DNA of 64,000 bases from CAIKMD01 sp963803265 (lineage in GTDB: Bacteria; Pseudomonadota; Alphaproteobacteria; ATCC43930; CGMCC-115725): the NCBI GenBank assembly GCA_963803265.1, contig CAWDLZ010000015.1, positions 261,250 through 325,249 on the forward strand. Reading direction: 5' to 3'. The position numbers were made by a program, and so were the translations under genes. Each line of letters begins with the position of its first letter. Positions within the stretch are counted from its first letter, which is position 1. The notes beneath the pieces are model-generated. The model searched no databases and was not told the DNA's origin. It saw only the letters and a program-made list of their open reading frames with translations. Shown here one piece after another: positions 46,358 to 54,519 of the stretch.

Positions 46358-47775
46358 GCCGAGCCGTGCAGCGCGGCTTCGCTCGCGCCGCTGCCGCCGC
46401 GGCGATCCTGCTGATCGGCGGCGCCGGTTTCGCCCGCGCCCAGGATGAGGCTGCCGCCGCCGATCCGCTGCCCTCGCCGCATGGCGGGGGCCTGTGGGAG
46501 CGCGACGCGTTGACTGGCGATTGGGACGGCTGGCGCGACACGCTCGAAAATGCCGGTGTGCTGCTCGGCGCGGATTCGATCGACGAGACGCTCGACAACG
46601 CGTCGGGCGGGGTTCGCCGCGGCGCAATTTACGACGGCCGGCTCGAATTGCTTTTGACGCTCGATCTCGACAAGCTCGTGTCCTAGCCGCAAGCGACGTT
46701 TCATGCAAACGCCTATCAAATCGATGGCCGGGGCCTCTCGGCCAACAAGCTCGGGAACAATCTGCTGACCGCGAGCAACATCGAGGCGACGCGTTCGACG
46801 CGGCTCTTCGACCTCTGGGTGGAGCAATTGTTTTTTGGCGGCGTTCTCTCGCTCCGCGCGGGGCAGATCGCGGCCGACGACGAATTCTTCGTCAGTCAAT
46901 ACGCGTCGAACTTCATCAACGCGACCTTCGGCTGGCCGGCCATCCTATCTGCCGATTTGCCGAGCGGGGGCCCGGCCTATCCGCTGGCGACGCCCGGCGC
47001 GCGCCTCAAATATGCCGTGAGCAATCAACTCTCGGTTCAGGGCGCGGTCTTCAACGGCGATCCGGCCGGGGCGGGAAGCGGCGACCCGCAGGCGCGCGAC
47101 CCCAGCGGGACAAGCTTTCGGGTGAATGACGGCGCATTGGCCATTCTCGAGGCCAGTTTTGCGACCAACCAGGACATCCCTTCCGCCGGCTTGCCGGCGA
47201 CCTATAAGCTCGGCGTCTGGTACCATTCGGGGAGTTTCTCCGACCAACGCTTCGATAATTCCGGACAATCGCTGGCCGCGCCGACGAGCACCGGGGTCGC
47301 GGAACTGCATAGCGGCGATTACGGCGTCTACGGCGTGGTCAACCGGATGCTGTGGCACAAGGATGGCACCGCCGATCAAGGGCTCGGGGCGTTTCTCCGC
47401 CTCGGCGCGGCGCCGCCCGACCGCAATCTCGTTTCTTTCTACGGCGATATCGGCCTTTCCTTGAAAGGACCCTTCGCCGCTCGTGGCGACGACGTTGTCG
47501 GCATCGCGTTGGCCGAGGCTAGGATCAGCGAAGCCGCCCATGCGCTCGATGCGGATATGCAGCGCCTTGCCGGCAGCGCCAATCCGATCCGCGACGGCGA
47601 GACCTCGATCGAAGTGACCTACCGCTATCAAGCTTCGCTATGGTGGGCGCTGCAGCCCGATCTCCAGTTCGTCATTCATCCGGGCGGCGGCGCGGCGCCA
47701 CTGGGCAATCCATCGAGCCCGAGCCGCATTTCTGATGCGGTAATCTTCGGTATCCGCTCGGCGATCGTTTTTTGA
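46354..47775 (+). pseudogene. oprB: OprB-type carbohydrate porin interrupted by one amber codon
   Basis: An outer-membrane porin reading frame of about 473 codons. It has a signal peptide (FARAAAAAAILLIGGAGFARA), the OprB N-terminal segment ERDALTGDWDGWRDTLENAGVLLGADSIDETL and a C-terminus ending in phenylalanine (GIRSAIVF), as outer-membrane beta-barrels do. An in-frame TAG at 46684-46686 falls where relatives have tryptophan (KLVS-stop-PQATFHANAYQIDG), so a TGG to TAG change, real or erroneous, is likely; the frame is otherwise open. Cotranscribed with the ABC importer, so it probably passes the same ligand. Confidence 0.8.
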
Positions 47776-48038
47776 TTTGCGGTACGATCTGTAGCCGACA
47801 TGGCTTTGGGCGCCACGAAGTCGGCTATCGCCGCGCACGCTTCACAAGGCTGAAACGACCGCAGCCCCTCTCCATGGTGGATGGGACAAGAAATGAACCT
47901 TTGAATCGCGGTTCCCGCAACCCAGATTTCTGCTATTGAGGCCTATGGGGGAGGCGATCGACATGGTGCGGACGACCAATCTTCGCCAGCGATACGGTCG
48001 GTTCTGGGCGATCGAAGAAATGGACGGGACTGGATTCG

Positions 48039-49022
48039 ATGAACCGGGAATTGTCGCTCAAGACCAAGGATAGCAGGTCAAGGAGCCATGACCGAGCCAG
48101 GCGGCTGGCGACGATTGCCGTGCCGGAGAGCCCGACGAACGGGGCAGGATCGACCGCGCGGGAATTCTGGTCGTTCAATGGGCAAATTGGCGCAAAGCTT
48201 CGGCAGGCCGCCGAGATTCTCTCGCGGCAGGGCGCCAACCCTTTCCGCGTGAGCGCCTATCGGCAAGCGGGCGAGGCCGTATCCGCGCTCAAATGCGACA
48301 TCGCTGAGCTATACGATCGCGAGGGCGTGTCCGGACTCGAGAAGATTCCCGGCGTCGGCCGCTCGATCGCCGCGTCGATCGCTCAAATGATTCATACCGC
48401 CCGATGGCCTTTCCTCGAGCACCTGCGCGGGACGCTCGATCCCGAGCAGTTATTTCAAGCCATTCCGGGAATCGGTCCAAAGCTCGCCCGGCGGTTCCAC
48501 GAAGCGCTTGGCGTTGAAACCCTGGAAGAACTCGAGGCTGCCGCTCATGACGGCCGTCTCGCCGCAATTCCCGGCGTCGGCGAGCGCCGCGCCGAGCTCG
48601 TCCGCACGGCGGTAGCCCAAATTCTGTCGCGGACTCGCCCGCCACGCGGCGTGGCACGAGAAGAGCCTTCGGTCGGGCTCTTGCTCGACGTTGATCGTGA
48701 GTATCGCGACAAGGCGGTCACGGGCGAGCTGGCGACCATAGCCCCGAAGCGGTTCAATCCGACCAAGGAAGCATGGCTACCGATCCTTCATACGGAACGC
48801 GACAAGTGGCATTTGACGGCGATGTTCTCGAACACGGCGCGCGCCCACGAGCTCGGGCGCTCGAAGGATTGGGTCGTCGTGTATTTTTCATCGGATCACG
48901 GCGATGAGGGGCAACGCACCGTGGTCACTGAAACACGCGGTCAGATCGCCGGGCGACGCGTGGTCCGTGGCCGTGAGACCGAGTGTCGTGAGCATTACGC
49001 GGGAAGCGAGCCAAATCCATGA
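48039..49022 (+). CDS. Helix-hairpin-helix DNA-binding protein (PolX-like N-terminal domain)
   Basis: A 327-residue protein. Residues about 45-125 resemble the 8-kDa domain of DNA polymerase beta/PolX (LRQAAEILSRQGANPFRVSAYRQAGEAVSALKCDIAELYDREGVSGLEKIPGVGRSIAASIAQMI), followed by two more HhH motifs (IPGIGPKLARRFHEALG; IPGVGERRAELVR). The C-terminal ~110 residues (VGLLLDVDREYRDKAVTGELATIAPKRFNPTKEAWLPILHTERDKWHLTAMFSNTARAHELGR) form a separate conserved domain of unknown role. No polymerase or PHP catalytic residues are present. Possibly DNA repair or nucleoid related. Confidence 0.7.
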   Translation: MNRELSLKTKDSRSRSHDRARRLATIAVPESPTNGAGSTAREFWSFNGQIGAKLRQAAEILSRQGANPFRVSAYRQAGEAVSALKCDIAELYDREGVSGLEKIPGVGRSIAASIAQMIHTARWPFLEHLRGTLDPEQLFQAIPGIGPKLARRFHEALGVETLEELEAAAHDGRLAAIPGVGERRAELVRTAVAQILSRTRPPRGVAREEPSVGLLLDVDREYRDKAVTGELATIAPKRFNPTKEAWLPILHTERDKWHLTAMFSNTARAHELGRSKDWVVVYFSSDHGDEGQRTVVTETRGQIAGRRVVRGRETECREHYAGSEPNP

Positions 49023-49092
49023 GAACGCTACACGGCTATCCCCTGCAATTTGGGCCGGTCGGTGAGCTCTCCCTTGTCAGGGAGGCTTTCCC

Positions 49093-50283
49093 GTGAAGCT
49101 CGCCATCGATACCTCCCCACTAACCCTACCTGGAATGCAAACCTTCGAGATCGTCGAGCGTAAAGGCGCCGGCCATCCCGATACGATCGCCGACGCGCTG
49201 GCCGAGCACTTCTCGGTCGCGCTCAGCCGCTTCTATCTGGATCGATTCGGCTTCATCCTCCATCACAATGTCGACAAGGTTCTCGTGCTCGGCGGCGAAG
49301 CGGTGCCGAATTTTGGCGGCGGCGAAGTGACGAAGCCGATCGAGGTATTTCTCGCCGGCCGCGCGACAACGAATTTCAAGGGAGTTCCGGTTCCAGTCGA
49401 GACCTTGGCTGTCGAGAGTAGCCGCGAGGTCTTTCGGCGAATATTTCACACTTTTGATCCCGAGCGGCACCTCAAGATCCACTGCCTCGTGCGTCCGGGT
49501 TCACAGGACCTTGTCGAGCTGTTCGAGCGGGCAAGAGGCACCGGCATCTGGCTCGCCAATGACAGCTCGATCGGCGTGGGCTTTGCGCCTTTGAGTCAGC
49601 TCGAGCGACATGTTCTCCGAATCGATCGCGCGTTATCCGACCCAGCCTTGCGCGCTACCCATCCGGCCTTCGGTGCGGACACAAAGCTTCTCGCGCTCCG
49701 GCACCATGGCAAGACGGAGATCACCGTCGCTTGCGCCTTCTGCGATCGATATGTCGCCGGGCTCGAAGAATACATTCACGAGAAATCGGAGCTTCAGTCG
49801 ATCCTTGGGCAAATTGCCGGCGCCGGCGTTGCAATTGCCGTCAACGCCGCCGATGCTCCGGAACATGGCTCGATTTATCTCACGGTCACGGGTACCTCGG
49901 CCGAATCGGGGGATGACGGCCAGACTGGACGCGGCAACCGCGCGAACGGCTTGATCACGCCATCCCGGCCGATGACGATGGAGGCCGTGGCCGGTAAGAA
50001 TACGGTCTCCCATGTCGGCAAGATCTACAATCTCGTGGCTCCCGCGATCGCCGAAGCCGTCATTCTCGAGATTCCCGAGATTAGAGCCGCGGAATGCTAC
50101 CTGGTGAGCCGCATCGGCCAACCCGTCAAGGAACCCCAGCTTGCCCATGTTCGGGTCACGACCCATGCCGGCGCGGGCCCGGCTGACTATGCCCTGCGAA
50201 TCGAGGGCATCGTGCCGCGTCACCTCGCCGAGCTCGATCAGCTACGACGAAAGCTGCTCGACAAGTCGCTCGGGATCTTTTGA
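49093..50283 (+). CDS. mat: Archaeal-type S-adenosylmethionine synthetase
   Basis: A 396-residue protein of the archaeal MAT family (PF01941), unlike the usual bacterial MetK: VERKGAGHPDTIADALAEHFS near the N-terminus, HHNVDKVLVLGGEA, WLANDSSIGVGFAPLS, SAESGDDGQTGRGNRANGLITPSRPMTMEAVAGKN and VSHVGKIYN carry the ATP and methionine site residues. It makes SAM from ATP and methionine. A housekeeping metK is presumably elsewhere in the genome, so this copy may be a conditional enzyme. It lies 70 bp after the HhH gene, in a locus with FNR boxes. ATG or GTG 49093, preceded by GGGAGGC. Confidence 0.92.
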   Translation: MKLAIDTSPLTLPGMQTFEIVERKGAGHPDTIADALAEHFSVALSRFYLDRFGFILHHNVDKVLVLGGEAVPNFGGGEVTKPIEVFLAGRATTNFKGVPVPVETLAVESSREVFRRIFHTFDPERHLKIHCLVRPGSQDLVELFERARGTGIWLANDSSIGVGFAPLSQLERHVLRIDRALSDPALRATHPAFGADTKLLALRHHGKTEITVACAFCDRYVAGLEEYIHEKSELQSILGQIAGAGVAIAVNAADAPEHGSIYLTVTGTSAESGDDGQTGRGNRANGLITPSRPMTMEAVAGKNTVSHVGKIYNLVAPAIAEAVILEIPEIRAAECYLVSRIGQPVKEPQLAHVRVTTHAGAGPADYALRIEGIVPRHLAELDQLRRKLLDKSLGIF

Positions 50284-50343
50284 CGCATCGCTATTTTGTA
50301 GCGGCGCAAGCCGGGGCTCCAACCGAGTTCGCTGCAGCGATCC

Positions 50344-50928
50344 TCACTCCTCGCGGTGCCAATTCACCCGGACGAAATACCCGCCTTCGTCGTAATGCTC
50401 GGTAACGTCTCCTTTATACGCGCGCCTGATGGCGTCCGCGATGCGGTGTGGGAGATGAATGTCGGTGGTCGAGATCTCGAGACGGTCCGGCAGCTTGTCC
50501 TCGATATCCATGACTCGATTGAGCGGGTGGTCGGCTTTTTCCGCTTGTTCGACATCGCGAATCAGGCGAACGATCTCATCCTTGTGCGTGCCGACAATCG
50601 CACCCGTCAATGTGATGATGCCGGCTGGGAAGTGGTCATTAATGCGGTGACATGCTTGGCAAATCGTAGGCTGCATGGCTTCCGAGCGTAGTGACGATCG
50701 CGATCGCCCTCCGGCGGGGCTAGTGCTACTCGGCGTCCCGGCTTTCGGCCACCGCCATCGACCCCGATCAGAGACCGCGCCGCACTGAGTGCAAAACATC
50801 GGTTCATGAGGCTTGTCCGTCTGTTTATAGGGGTCGATGAGATGGCTATCCTGAGCGCGTCCCGTGCGGCGGCGGCCGGATTTATCCGGCGCTGGCGGGC
50901 GGTCGGGCGGGACATGGGAAGGGCTCAT
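50344..50928 (-). CDS. BCAM0308-family zinc-ribbon protein
   Basis: A 194-residue protein. CTQCGAVSDRGRW and ICQACHRINDHFPAGIITLTG form a split zinc ribbon, then EIVRLIRDVEQAEKADHPLNRVMDIEDKLPDRLEISTTDIHLPHRIADAIRRAYKGDVTEHYDEGGYFVRVNW, the hallmark of the BCAM0308 family named after a gene of the low-oxygen-activated locus of Burkholderia cenocepacia. It resembles ribosome-associated NMD3-like zinc proteins; function is unproven. ATG 50928 has GAAGGA upstream; an FNR-like box lies 76-89 bp before the start. Confidence 0.8.
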   Translation of the reverse strand: MSPSHVPPDRPPAPDKSGRRRTGRAQDSHLIDPYKQTDKPHEPMFCTQCGAVSDRGRWRWPKAGTPSSTSPAGGRSRSSLRSEAMQPTICQACHRINDHFPAGIITLTGAIVGTHKDEIVRLIRDVEQAEKADHPLNRVMDIEDKLPDRLEISTTDIHLPHRIADAIRRAYKGDVTEHYDEGGYFVRVNWHREE

Positions 50929-51003
50929 ACTGCTATCCTTCAAAGGCTACGGACATGATCAAGATCTCGACTTAAGTAATGAGCCGGCAATCCCGTTTCT
51001 TCC

Positions 51004-51017
51004 TTGACGCAAATCAA
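51004..51017 (-). promoter_or_regulatory. FNR/Anr-like box
   Basis: ttgacgcaaatcaa matches TTGAT-N4-ATCAA in 9 of 10 positions. It lies between the hibernation-factor stop and the BCAM0308-family start, so it most likely serves the latter. Confidence 0.6.
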
Positions 51018-51047
51018 AAGGATACCGATCGGCCGGCGCCGATTCGC

Positions 51048-51620
51048 TCACTCCACGATGTGGTGTTTGCCAAGCGGCATTACCGTTGTGGCCTGAGGGC
51101 CCTGGGCGCTTTCGCCTTCGGCCAAGACCAATCGTACTTCGGCACCGGTTTCCAGTTTATCGAAGCCGGAATTCGCCACGCTGTTCTTGTGGAAATAGAT
51201 TTCGCGATGGTCCGAGGTTTCGATGAAGCCGTATCCTTCATAAGGAAAGAGTCGAACGACCTTGCCGTGCAAAGGAGCCTCATGGGCTTTGACATCTCCG
51301 CGAAACCTGCGCACGTGATCCTCGAGTAAGCGGGATGCGCTATTGAAAGCGTCGCGGATCGCCACGTAAATGTCCTCGTGCGCGTGATTTTCCGGTCCTT
51401 CATGCGTGACCGGGATTTCCTCGCCAGGCACACTGAGGTCGATCCGAACGCTGTAAAGCTTGCCCTTTCGCTGATGCTGATGCGGCGCCTCGACAACGAC
51501 CCGACAGGCCATGATGCGGTCGGAAAACCGGTCGAGCTTTTCGGCGCGCTTGCGGATCGCGGCTTCCACGGCGGGCGAGGAATCCATGTGACGAAAGGTG
51601 ATCTGGAGAGGCAGCTGCAT
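51048..51620 (-). CDS. Ribosome hibernation factor (HPF/RaiA) fused to a cold-shock domain
   Basis: A 190-residue fusion. Residues 1-110 have the HPF fold (LPLQITFRHMDSSPAVEAAIRKRAEKLDRFSDRIMACRVVVEAPHQHQRKGKLYSVRIDLSVPG and DIYVAIRDAFNSASRLLEDHVRR). Residues about 122-190 are a cold-shock/OB domain (HGKVVRLFPYEGYGFIETSDHREIYFHKNSV) with both RNA-binding motifs, GYGFIE and IYFH. Long HPFs normally carry a different C-terminal dimerisation domain; here a nucleic-acid-binding domain replaces it. It should occupy the decoding centre of idle ribosomes under stress. ATG 51620 with an AGGA 9 bp upstream. Confidence 0.9.
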   Translation of the reverse strand: MQLPLQITFRHMDSSPAVEAAIRKRAEKLDRFSDRIMACRVVVEAPHQHQRKGKLYSVRIDLSVPGEEIPVTHEGPENHAHEDIYVAIRDAFNSASRLLEDHVRRFRGDVKAHEAPLHGKVVRLFPYEGYGFIETSDHREIYFHKNSVANSGFDKLETGAEVRLVLAEGESAQGPQATTVMPLGKHHIVE

Positions 51621-51693
51621 GGTCAAATCCTGTAACTAGTTGAGACGAATCGCGTCTCCATGGACGTATTCATAGCTCGGCCGGCGCCGGCGA

Positions 51694-51987
51694 TCAAAGC
51701 TCGCAATAGATCTTCGTCATGGTCGGATCGTTGCGCAGATAGCCTTCTTTCGGGGTCTCGAACGTCTCGTCCAGCACGGTGAATTCGCGAAACTCTACCA
51801 CGTGAAACAGTTTCCAGCCCTGTTCGCGCGAGCGGCTATACCCGGATACTTGATACGCCCGAAGGATCGGGTGGCCGCCGTCGCCGATGCCGTAAGCATA
51901 GGGCTCGACCGTCCGGATGCCGCCGCGGTACCAGAACCGCACCCGTCAACGGCCGTGTATCGCGTCGTAGATCTCATGCTCTTTCAT
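51694..51987 (-). pseudogene. WYL-like small protein interrupted by a TGA
   Basis: Read from ATG 51987: MKEHEIYDAIHGR, then TGA at 51946-51948, then RVRFWYRGGIRTVEPYAYGIGDGGHPILRAYQVSGYSRSREQGWKLFHVVEFREFTVLDETF. This matches the ~95-residue WYL-like family (RRRVRFRYRGG-RTVEPYALG). A CGA to TGA change would explain the stop; alternatively translation starts at GTG 51942 and gives an 82-residue protein without the first helix. WYL domains bind nucleic acid or ligands. An FNR-like site lies 117-130 bp upstream. Confidence 0.6.
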
Positions 51988-52103
51988 CGCAGATCCTTTC
52001 TCGTCCGGCCCGCGCCCTTTGTTTCGAGCGCGCCACGGGCCCGAGCTTCACGCCGGGAAGCCCCTGACAATGATATCGTTACCGGATACGCACGCCTCGG
52101 GCT

Positions 52104-52117
52104 ATGACCCAGATCAA
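52104..52117 (-). promoter_or_regulatory. Degenerate FNR-like box
   Basis: atgacccagatcaa has a perfect right half ATCAA and three of five bases in the left. Upstream of the WYL-like gene. Weak alone; listed because better boxes lie nearby. Confidence 0.35.
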
Positions 52118-52360
52118 TCACGATCGAAAAAAGCCAGGAGCGGGACGAAAAGACTGCCGCGTCGGCCGGATTCCCTGGACCTGTCCCTGGACCTGTCCGG
52201 CGGCTCAACCGTCCCGCCTTCGGCAGCTTATGCGTCGAGCAGAGCTTTTTCCCGTCCGCCTTCCGAAAGCAAAAGCGGCGCTATAGCGCTTTCTTCAGGG
52301 CGGCAGGCGCGCTGCTCGCCACCGGTTGCTCGAGTCCGCCCGCTCCGGCATTCTGGCAGC

Positions 52361-52891
52361 TCACGGTCTGATCTCGATCGGGGTGCCGTTGGCAACTGCA
52401 TCCCAAATCTCCTCGATTGCGATATTCCCGACTGAAATGCAGCCATCTGTCCAATCCCGGAAAAAACGGATCGGATCGGTTTGACCGAACCGAGCCGGCA
52501 TGCCGTGGATGAAGATTCCCGCACCCGGGTTCACATGTGCCTTCTCGGCGCGCCCGCGATCGGTGTTACTCGGGTAGGAAATATGGAGAGCACGGTGGAA
52601 GCGCGTGCGAATTGTCCGCGCATCGATCACGTAAACCCCTTCGGGCGTTCGTCCATCGTTCAGGCGCCGCTTAGGCCCGACAGGATGACGTCCCAACGCG
52701 ATCGGGTAGGATTTGATCACGGCGCCGGCGTGAAGAAGCTCGAGTTGACGCAAGCCTTTGAGCACGAGGATACGGTCCGCCAGGGGCAGGGAAGCGGCGG
52801 ACAACGGCCCAGGAAGCGCGACCGCGCCGATCGCAACAAGGACGAAGGAGATCACGGCATGCCGAAATCGTAACCAGAACGATGACGACAT
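52361..52891 (-). CDS. L,D-transpeptidase (YkuD family), short periplasmic form
   Basis: A 176-residue protein: signal or anchor segment RFRHAVISFVLVAIGAVALPGPLSA, then ADRILVLKGLRQLELLHAGAVIKSYPIALGRHPVGPKRRLNDGRTPEG and the catalytic IHGMPARFG...WTDGCISVGN with the cysteine. It makes 3-3 or lipoprotein cross-links in peptidoglycan. ATG 52891 fits the signal peptide; the longer frame upstream would read through the regulatory site at 52943. Divergent from a second L,D-transpeptidase. Confidence 0.88.
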   Translation of the reverse strand: MSSSFWLRFRHAVISFVLVAIGAVALPGPLSAASLPLADRILVLKGLRQLELLHAGAVIKSYPIALGRHPVGPKRRLNDGRTPEGVYVIDARTIRTRFHRALHISYPSNTDRGRAEKAHVNPGAGIFIHGMPARFGQTDPIRFFRDWTDGCISVGNIAIEEIWDAVANGTPIEIRP

Positions 52892-52942
52892 CCTGTCCTC
52901 TAAATTGTGGAATATAATCGCATCACGCCGACGGAAATGTCC

Positions 52943-52956
52943 TTGATCTCGATCAA
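52943..52956. promoter_or_regulatory. Consensus FNR/Anr box between divergent L,D-transpeptidases
   Basis: ttgatctcgatcaa matches both half-sites of TTGAT-N4-ATCAA perfectly. Its centre is 58 bp from the minus-strand start and 59 bp from the chosen plus-strand start (GTG 53009), compatible with activation at about -41.5 of either promoter. This position helps select both starts. Confidence 0.75.
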
Positions 52957-53008
52957 TAGGGCGCCAATGAGACCGTGCTTCCATAACTCGAGGGAATCTC
53001 GTTGGGTA

Positions 53009-53983
53009 GTGAGGCCAAGCGTGATCCGTCAGCCATCGCAGGTCCCTAGGCGGTCAGTCGCGAGGCGGGGGCTGCGACTTGTAGTCCATGTCATCGCTGC
53101 CGCCTTGACCGCTCTGTCGGGCATGGGGGTGACATTCGCCGGCCCGCCTTCTGATCTAATCGGCATTCCAACGATCGTCGTCACGGAACAACGGGACACG
53201 CTCCTCGATATCGCGCATGATTACGATGTCGGCTATGTCGAGATCCGGGCCTCGAATCCCGGCATCGATCCGTGGCTGCCGGGCGGCGGAAAAGAGATTT
53301 CCGTCCCGACGCAACATATTTTGCCCGATGCGCCGCGACGCGGGATCGTCATCAACTTGCCCGAGTTGCGGCTCTACTACTTCCCCGGCGACGGCAGCGA
53401 GCCGCTCAGCTTTCCCATCGGCATCGGCGGTGGGGGCAAGGAGACGCCGACGGGCCGCACCGAAATTGTCCGCAAGCGGATTCATCCGGTCTGGATTCCC
53501 ACCAAGTCGGAGCATGAAGCGGAGCCGGATCTTCCCGATGAAATCGAGCCGGGGCCCGACAACCCTATGGGCGATTATGCGCTCTATCTCGGCTGGACCG
53601 GTTATGCGATCCACGGGACAAATCGGGCGTATAGTATCGGCCGCCGCGACAGCCACGGCTGCATTCGCCTCTATCCGGAGGACATTCTCACGCTGTTTAA
53701 TCTCATCAAGATCGGCACTCCGGTGACGGTCGTCAATCAGCAAGCCAAGGTCGGTTGGTCGGGCGGCGAGCTTTATCTCGAGGTCCACCCGAGCCAGGAC
53801 GATGCCGACGCGATTGAGGAGGAAGGGGCGCCGAGATCCTCCGGCGCCGTCGATGCCGACGATCTGGTGGCCGCGGCCGCGGGACCAAGCATCGGGCGAC
53901 TCGATTGGTATGCGATTTATTCCGCGGAAGCGCGGCGGGACGGGTTACCGGTACAGATAACGAAGCAGATGGCCGGACTTTAG
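53009..53983 (+). CDS. L,D-transpeptidase with LysM-like domain (ErfK/YbiS class)
   Basis: A 324-residue exported protein. The hydrophobic stretch LRLVVHVIAAALTALSGMGVTFA is the signal, followed by a LysM-like segment (TIVVTEQRDTLLDIAHDYDVGYVEIRASNPGIDPWLPGGGKEISVPT), then a YkuD domain with GYAIHGTNRAYSIGRRDSHGCIRLYPEDI; the SHGC cysteine and IHG histidine are intact. GTG 53009 is chosen because the frame to the left contains the FNR box; ATG 52967 is possible. It remodels or cross-links cell wall, presumably under oxygen limitation. Confidence 0.88.
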   Translation: MRPSVIRQPSQVPRRSVARRGLRLVVHVIAAALTALSGMGVTFAGPPSDLIGIPTIVVTEQRDTLLDIAHDYDVGYVEIRASNPGIDPWLPGGGKEISVPTQHILPDAPRRGIVINLPELRLYYFPGDGSEPLSFPIGIGGGGKETPTGRTEIVRKRIHPVWIPTKSEHEAEPDLPDEIEPGPDNPMGDYALYLGWTGYAIHGTNRAYSIGRRDSHGCIRLYPEDILTLFNLIKIGTPVTVVNQQAKVGWSGGELYLEVHPSQDDADAIEEEGAPRSSGAVDADDLVAAAAGPSIGRLDWYAIYSAEARRDGLPVQITKQMAGL

Positions 53984-53998
53984 ATCGCCGCCGTCCGT

Positions 53999-54012
53999 TT
54001 GATCTGAATCAA
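53999..54012 (+). promoter_or_regulatory. Consensus FNR/Anr box upstream of the lipoprotein gene
   Basis: ttgatctgaatcaa matches both half-sites perfectly. It ends 107 bp before the ATG of the small lipoprotein gene on the plus strand. Confidence 0.72.
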
Positions 54013-54119
54013 GGAAACCTCCGAGCGGCGAACTTATAAATTCAAACTCGTTGGTTTGAAAAGCTACGGCCCGCTCATTGCGAAGATCATCGCCTTTGGG
54101 AAGCACTGAGGAGAAGCAA

Positions 54120-54392
54120 ATGCATTCGATGAAGAGACTTTTTATCGCTCTCGTTCCGATCCTGATGCTCGGCGCCTGCACGACCTTGAGCGATCAGGAT
54201 CGCGCCCTGCTGACATCCGCAAGCCAGAATGCCGACGCGGCGAAGCAACAAGCGGCTCAAGCCGCTCAGGTCGCCCAGCAGGCGCTTGCCGCTTCGCAAG
54301 CGGCTCAGGCGAGTGCCACGCAAGCGGCCGCCGATGCCAAGGCCGCGAAGGAGGAGGCCGATCGGATGTTCCAGCGCGGTCTGCGCAAATAG
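54120..54392 (+). CDS. Small Lpp-like alanine-rich lipoprotein
   Basis: A 90-residue protein: MHSMKRLFIALVPILMLGAC is a lipoprotein signal with a lipobox LGAC, followed by TLSDQDRALLTSASQNADAAK and an alanine/glutamine-rich heptad pattern (AAQAAQVAQQALAASQAAQ...ADAKAAKEEADRMFQRGLRK) that predicts a coiled coil like Lpp or OprI. A terminal lysine could be a peptidoglycan attachment point, and two L,D-transpeptidases lie next door, so covalent attachment is plausible. ATG 54120 has GAGGAGAAG upstream; the earlier in-frame start is rejected. Confidence 0.75.
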   Translation: MHSMKRLFIALVPILMLGACTTLSDQDRALLTSASQNADAAKQQAAQAAQVAQQALAASQAAQASATQAAADAKAAKEEADRMFQRGLRK

Positions 54393-54519
54393 TCTCCCCT
54401 TAGCTCGGCCGGATCTGATGGATCCCGGTTCGTCGGGAGCGTGGCGCGAACGCGACCGGCTGGGCTGAGGCTGGGTTCGAGTGGGGCGTTCCGCCGCGCA
54501 GCGGCCATCTCCGCGTCCG

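Noticed and set aside
43247..46708. A 1153-codon open frame on the minus strand opposite the ABC importer
   Set aside because: Antisense shadow of permease and ATPase genes with well-conserved motifs; composition typical of reversed high-GC codons.
47945..48073. A 42-codon plus-strand frame before the HhH gene
   Set aside because: No family resemblance and it overlaps the start of a well-supported gene; could be chance in GC-rich DNA.
51640..51653. Possible FNR box ttgagacgaatcgc before the hibernation-factor gene
   Set aside because: Only 7 of 10 consensus positions, within what chance gives in intergenic DNA.
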